DNA of 64,000 bases, from the NCBI GenBank assembly GCA_903861125.1, contig CAIOTF010000009.1, positions 1 to 64,000 of the forward strand. Direction: 5' to 3'. The notes beneath the pieces are model-generated. The model was not told where the DNA came from and made no database searches. It saw only the letters and a list, made by a program, of their open reading frames with translations. The number at the start of each line of letters is the position of its first letter. Position 1 is the stretch's first letter. The position numbers were made by a program, and so were the translations under genes. This document shows, in pieces, positions 63,329-64,000 of the stretch. Source of the stretch: an uncultured Ignavibacteriota bacterium (GTDB taxonomy: Bacteria > Bacteroidota > Ignavibacteria > UBA10030 > UBA8401).

Positions 63329-64000
63329 ATGAACCCTGTCATCGAAATCGGAATCACCGCAGAAGAAATTGAAAAGAGACGCCTGCGCGTACAGAAGGCA
63401 AAACGGTTTGAAACGCCGGACCGTATTCCTGTTATTCCTGCAATCGCACACCGTTTTCTTGTTCCAAAAACGGGGATCCGGTTCAAAGATTACTATAGCG
63501 ATCCGGAAACAATGCTGCGGGCACAATTGCTATCGCAAAAATGGCTGATGGAAAATATCCGGACCGATGCCCACTCCATTACCGGAGCCTGGGTCGGTGC
63601 GTGGACTGATTTTCAAAATACATTTGAAGCGGGAAGCCTCGGATGCGAGATCCATTTTTTTGATGACGATATTCCGTGGGTTGGTGAGGGCTGGATCAAA
63701 ACGGATTCCGACCTGCGGAAACTTGAGAAGATGGATTTCATACACTCGGGCATTAACGCAAAACAACTTTTGTACCGCGAAGCGATGATAGCGGTGGCGG
63801 AGAAATATCCGGTGCGGTTCCTCGGCGGTGAAATTTTTTATCCCGGAATGAATCCTAATCTCACCCACACCTCGGATGGTCCGTTCGGAATTGCCGGGGA
63901 CCTGATGGGGCAGGTTGAAGCATTTGAGGCGGTGATCGAACGCCCTGATTTTCTGCGTGAACTGCTTCATATCATCATCGACAAAATGATCGAATATCTT
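63329..64000 (+). CDS. UroD-like methyltransferase, N-terminal part (cut by right edge)
   Basis: An ATG at 63329, 5 bases after the ribokinase stop, opens a frame that runs to the window end (224 codons). The beginning R-V-Q-K-A-K-R-F-E-T-P-D-R-I-P-V and the later D-L-M-G-Q-V-E-A-F-E-A-V-I-E-R-P-D segment fit the UroD-superfamily methyltransferase pattern. The zinc-site H-x-C and distal Cys would lie beyond the edge. It is probably the methyltransferase partner of the corrinoid protein at the head of this operon. It resembles neither of the two minus-strand UroD-like proteins closely at the N-terminus. Confidence 0.75.
   Translation, partial: MNPVIEIGITAEEIEKRRLRVQKAKRFETPDRIPVIPAIAHRFLVPKTGIRFKDYYSDPETMLRAQLLSQKWLMENIRTDAHSITGAWVGAWTDFQNTFEAGSLGCEIHFFDDDIPWVGEGWIKTDSDLRKLEKMDFIHSGINAKQLLYREAMIAVAEKYPVRFLGGEIFYPGMNPNLTHTSDGPFGIAGDLMGQVEAFEAVIERPDFLRELLHIIIDKMIEYL

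Overview
The window reads as part of a chromosomal glycan-utilisation region from a bacterium of the Bacteroidota/FCB group, most likely the Ignavibacteria or a close relative. Three secreted proteins end in the type IX secretion (T9SS) C-terminal sorting domain with the N-Y/F-P-N-P-F-N-P signature and a closing K-M-x-L-I/V/L-K. A PorV/PorQ-type protein and a TonB-dependent receptor with a carboxypeptidase-regulatory plug extension are also present. No SusD is visible. One promoter looks like a canonical -35/-10 element rather than the Bacteroides type. There are no rRNA, tRNA, CRISPR or integrase genes. Everything from 1 to 60747 is on the minus strand; only the last 3 kb is on the plus strand.

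Layout, in the direction of minus-strand transcription. (a) 60747-55405: a galactose operon of an M24-like lipoprotein, an aldose mutarotase, an SGLT-type sodium/sugar symporter, a small membrane protein and galactokinase. Upstream of it lie a promoter and two LacI-type palindromic operators. (b) 55286-45344: an outer-membrane module of a LamG T9SS protein, a strong intrinsic terminator, two lipoproteins, a TonB receptor, a fibronectin-III/T9SS-like protein and PorV. (c) 45279-23626: a long run of secreted glycosidases and related proteins. It holds three GH63-like enzymes, a TIM-barrel-like protein with a SUMF1-like tail, a GH172/DUF2961 protein, a GH127-type beta-L-arabinofuranosidase, a six-hairpin glycosidase and a T9SS protein of unknown family. 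galT sits inside it and it ends with a LacI-family regulator. (d) 23177-18620: a GH89 alpha-N-acetylglucosaminidase, a UroD-like methyltransferase and a second member of the unknown secreted family. (e) 18493-6544: an SSS symporter, a GH27 alpha-galactosidase, an RbsABC/YtfQ-like ABC importer, a fucose/arabinose-isomerase-like enzyme, an FGGY pentulose kinase and another UroD-like methyltransferase. (f) 6250-1: a TIGR03790-family T9SS protein and a very large repeat-built surface protein that runs off the left edge.

The plus-strand operon at 60996-64000 encodes a corrinoid (B12) protein, a MetH-activation-domain protein, a ribokinase and a third UroD-like protein cut by the right edge. With the two minus-strand UroD-like genes it suggests a corrinoid-dependent methyl-transfer system dedicated to a sugar-related substrate. 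Demethylation of O-methylated sugars released by the neighbouring glycosidases is my leading but unproven hypothesis.

How the parts could work together (inference): T9SS-exported and lipoprotein enzymes trim a galactose-, arabinose- and GlcNAc-containing glycan. Products cross the outer membrane by the TonB/PorV module. Galactose enters through the symporter and is processed by mutarotase, GalK and GalT; GalE is not in the window. A pentose or deoxyhexose enters through the ABC importer and is isomerised and phosphorylated. Methyl groups may be removed by the corrinoid system.
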